8,442 nt of DNA from Erysipelotrichaceae bacterium (lineage in GTDB: Bacteria; Bacillota_I; Bacilli_A; Erysipelotrichales; Erysipelotrichaceae). Below the pieces are notes generated by a model that did not search any database, was not told the origin of the DNA, and worked only from the letters and a program-made list of their open reading frames with translations. The stretch spans positions 1 to 8,442 of the forward strand of contig DAIDML010000276.1 of assembly GCA_027449005.1 (NCBI GenBank), in the 5' to 3' direction. A program made the translations under genes and the position numbers. Below, in pieces: positions 7,568 to 8,442 of this stretch; position 1 is the first letter of the stretch; each line of letters starts with the position of its first letter.

Positions 7568-7633
7568 AGTTCACACTCCTTTTCTTCAACATGGTTCTTG
7601 TTCAAAGACAGCGGAACCTGAGGGCCATAGGCC
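7568..7633 (-). ncRNA. Structured 5' leader of rplS, probable L19 autoregulatory leader
   Basis: The gap before rplS can fold into two hairpins on the minus strand: GGCC-TAT-GGCC (7633-7623), and a longer element in which CAGGTTC (7620-7614) pairs with GAACCATG (7597-7590) with one bulged A. The conserved-looking GGTTCCGCTGTC segment lies in the 5' arm and loop. A second GAAC at 7603-7600 can compete for the GTTC of the 5' arm, giving two alternative stems. A structured L19 leader upstream of rplS is known from Bacillota (Rfam L19_leader) and is thought to be bound by bL19 to limit its own synthesis. The position and the GGTTC/GAACC helix agree with that family from memory; a covariance search would settle it. 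The ribosome binding site lies just outside the main helix. Confidence 0.65.
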
Positions 7634-7638
7634 TTTAT

Positions 7639-7667
7639 AGAATACACTATAATGTCTTATTTTTCAA
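7639..7667 (-). promoter_or_regulatory. Probable rplS promoter within the end of trmD
   Basis: On the minus strand TTGAAA (7667-7662, five of six to TTGACA) is followed after 17 bases by TATTCT (7644-7639, four of six to TATAAT). The predicted start, about 7 nt on, falls near 7632, at the head of the first leader hairpin. The -35 lies in the last codons of trmD. An inverted repeat, TTATAG-N6-CTATAA (7652-7635), overlaps the -10. The promoter would let rplS be transcribed apart from rimM-trmD, which is expected because L19 is needed in far greater amounts than TrmD. Confidence 0.55.
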
Positions 7668-8382
7668 CCTTATTTACATGCTTTTGAATGAATTTTCTAT
7701 CTTTTTCATTTAACTTTGCTTTAAGTAACAAATCGGGGCGATACTTCATCGTTTTTAACAATGATTGTTCTTTACGATATTGCTCAATGTTAGCATGATG
7801 GCCACTTAATAAGATAGCTGGAACCTTCATTCCTCGAACTTCTTCAGGTCGAGTGTATTGAGGATATTCAAGTAAATGTTCTTCAAAGGATTCACTTATA
7901 ATACTTTCTGATGAAATCACACCTGGAATCAATCGAATGATGGAATCCATCACGACCATTGCGGCAACTTCTCCCCCTGTTAAGATGTAGTCTCCAATAC
8001 TGATGACATCATCTACCATACTTAACACTCTCTCATCAACACCTTCATAATGACCACATATTAGAATAAGATGCTGATGGGTAGACAGTTCTTTCGCTTT
8101 TACTTGAGTATAAGTAGAAGCAACGGGGGTCAAATAAATCACATGAGAATCGGGTGTTCTTACATGATCTAAGGCATCCATGATGGGTTGTGCCTTCATC
8201 ACTAAACCAGCTCCACCACCAAATGGGGTATCATCAACACGTTGATGCTTATCCAATGTGAAATCACGAATGTTGATGCATTCAATACTGACATAGGATT
8301 GCAACGTGGCTTTCTTAATGATGGATGTGGTGATGTAAGGTTCAAAGAGTTCAGGAAACAGTGTTAAGACTGTAATTTTCAT
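7657..8382 (-). CDS. trmD: tRNA (guanine-37-N1)-methyltransferase TrmD
   Basis: TrmD methylates G37 next to the anticodon of tRNAs with G36, using SAM, and prevents +1 frameshifting. It is a SPOUT-class enzyme with a trefoil knot and acts as a dimer. The knot motifs are seen: ICGHYEGVDERV at 108-119 and SIGDYILTGGEVAAM at 128-142, preceded by VDDTPFGGGAGLVMKAQP at 49-66. The linker and catalytic region ESFEEHLLEYPQYTRPEEVRG runs from about 164 to 184; Glu172 stands where E. coli has the general base Asp169, as in other Gram-positives. Length 241 is typical. The start at 8382 has GAGGG six bases upstream and overlaps the rimM stop as ATGA. An rplS promoter lies across its 3' end. Confidence 0.98.
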   Translation of the reverse strand: MKITVLTLFPELFEPYITTSIIKKATLQSYVSIECINIRDFTLDKHQRVDDTPFGGGAGLVMKAQPIMDALDHVRTPDSHVIYLTPVASTYTQVKAKELSTHQHLILICGHYEGVDERVLSMVDDVISIGDYILTGGEVAAMVVMDSIIRLIPGVISSESIISESFEEHLLEYPQYTRPEEVRGMKVPAILLSGHHANIEQYRKEQSLLKTMKYRPDLLLKAKLNEKDRKFIQKHVNKVEK

Positions 8383-8442
8383 AGAAATCCCTCAATCAAT
8401 TCAACATAGATTTTTGAAACTGAAAGATCCACATTCTTAACA
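8379..8442 (-). CDS. rimM: Ribosome maturation factor RimM, C-terminal end only
   Basis: Twenty codons and a TGA stop are visible in the frame that overlaps the trmD start by four bases (ATGA). The peptide VKNVDLSVSKIYVELIEGFL matches the usual end of RimM (a V-K-x-V-D segment, then a strand ending in a short E-G-L/F-like tail), where the PRC-barrel domain closes. RimM binds protein S19 and helps mature the 30S head. Identity rests on this short tail together with its place directly before trmD, the near-universal neighbour. The rest lies beyond the right edge of the window, so it is cut by the boundary, not broken. Confidence 0.88.
   Translation of the reverse strand, partial: VKNVDLSVSKIYVELIEGFL

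Noticed and set aside
7568..7660. T-box or metabolite riboswitch before rplS
   Set aside because: No T-box or known riboswitch sequence is present, and the short gap and the gene fit the L19 leader instead.
1..8442. A novel defence, mobile or biosynthetic system hidden in the window
   Set aside because: All coding space is taken by ten conserved housekeeping genes in a known order; gaps are under 150 bases and no direct repeats, att-like sites, tRNA genes or unknown proteins were seen.

Overview
This is a gene-dense, AT-rich stretch of bacterial chromosome in which every recognisable gene lies on the minus strand. Read in the direction of transcription (high to low coordinates) the order is rimM (3' end only), trmD, rplS, lepB, rbgA, rnhB, dprA, topA, trmFO and a xerC-type recombinase. 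This is a classic Bacillota housekeeping order: rimM-trmD-rplS and rbgA-rnhB-dprA-topA-trmFO-xerC(codV) are conserved blocks in Bacilli and relatives, and a signal peptidase next to rbgA is also known from Listeria. TrmFO, which is folate dependent and typical of Gram-positives, and RbgA support Bacillota. Several genes end in TGA (rimM, rbgA) and tryptophan is encoded by TGG where I checked, so this is not a TGA=Trp mollicute. An Erysipelotrichia-like or other low-GC Bacillota genome fits, but the exact genus is not determinable by eye.

Three transcription units can be proposed from intrinsic terminators. Unit 1 is rimM-trmD-rplS. It has a likely internal promoter and a structured L19-type leader in front of rplS, and ends at the hairpin just after rplS. 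Unit 2 is lepB-rbgA-rnhB, with genes overlapping by 1 and 20 nt. It ends at a strong hairpin whose 5' arm lies inside the last codons of rnhB. Unit 3 is dprA-topA-trmFO-xerC, tightly packed, ending at a terminator about 50 nt after xerC. The leftmost 70 or so bases look like the leader of a further minus-strand gene that starts outside the window.

Functionally the first unit serves translation: RimM for 30S maturation, TrmD for tRNA m1G37, and bL19 in the 50S. The second mixes protein export (signal peptidase I), 50S assembly (RbgA) and ribonucleotide removal (RNase HII). The third serves DNA topology and recombination (DprA, topoisomerase I, XerC) plus tRNA m5U54 (TrmFO).

I found no mobile element, CRISPR array, RNA gene or unknown protein, and no evidence of a novel system. 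The points worth a second look are regulatory (the rplS leader with an inverted repeat over its promoter, the lepB start without a ribosome binding site, terminators fused to coding ends) and a few unusual motif residues (signal peptidase Ser-Ser instead of Ser-Met; RbgA G4 motif SKSD instead of NKxD; compact DprA).
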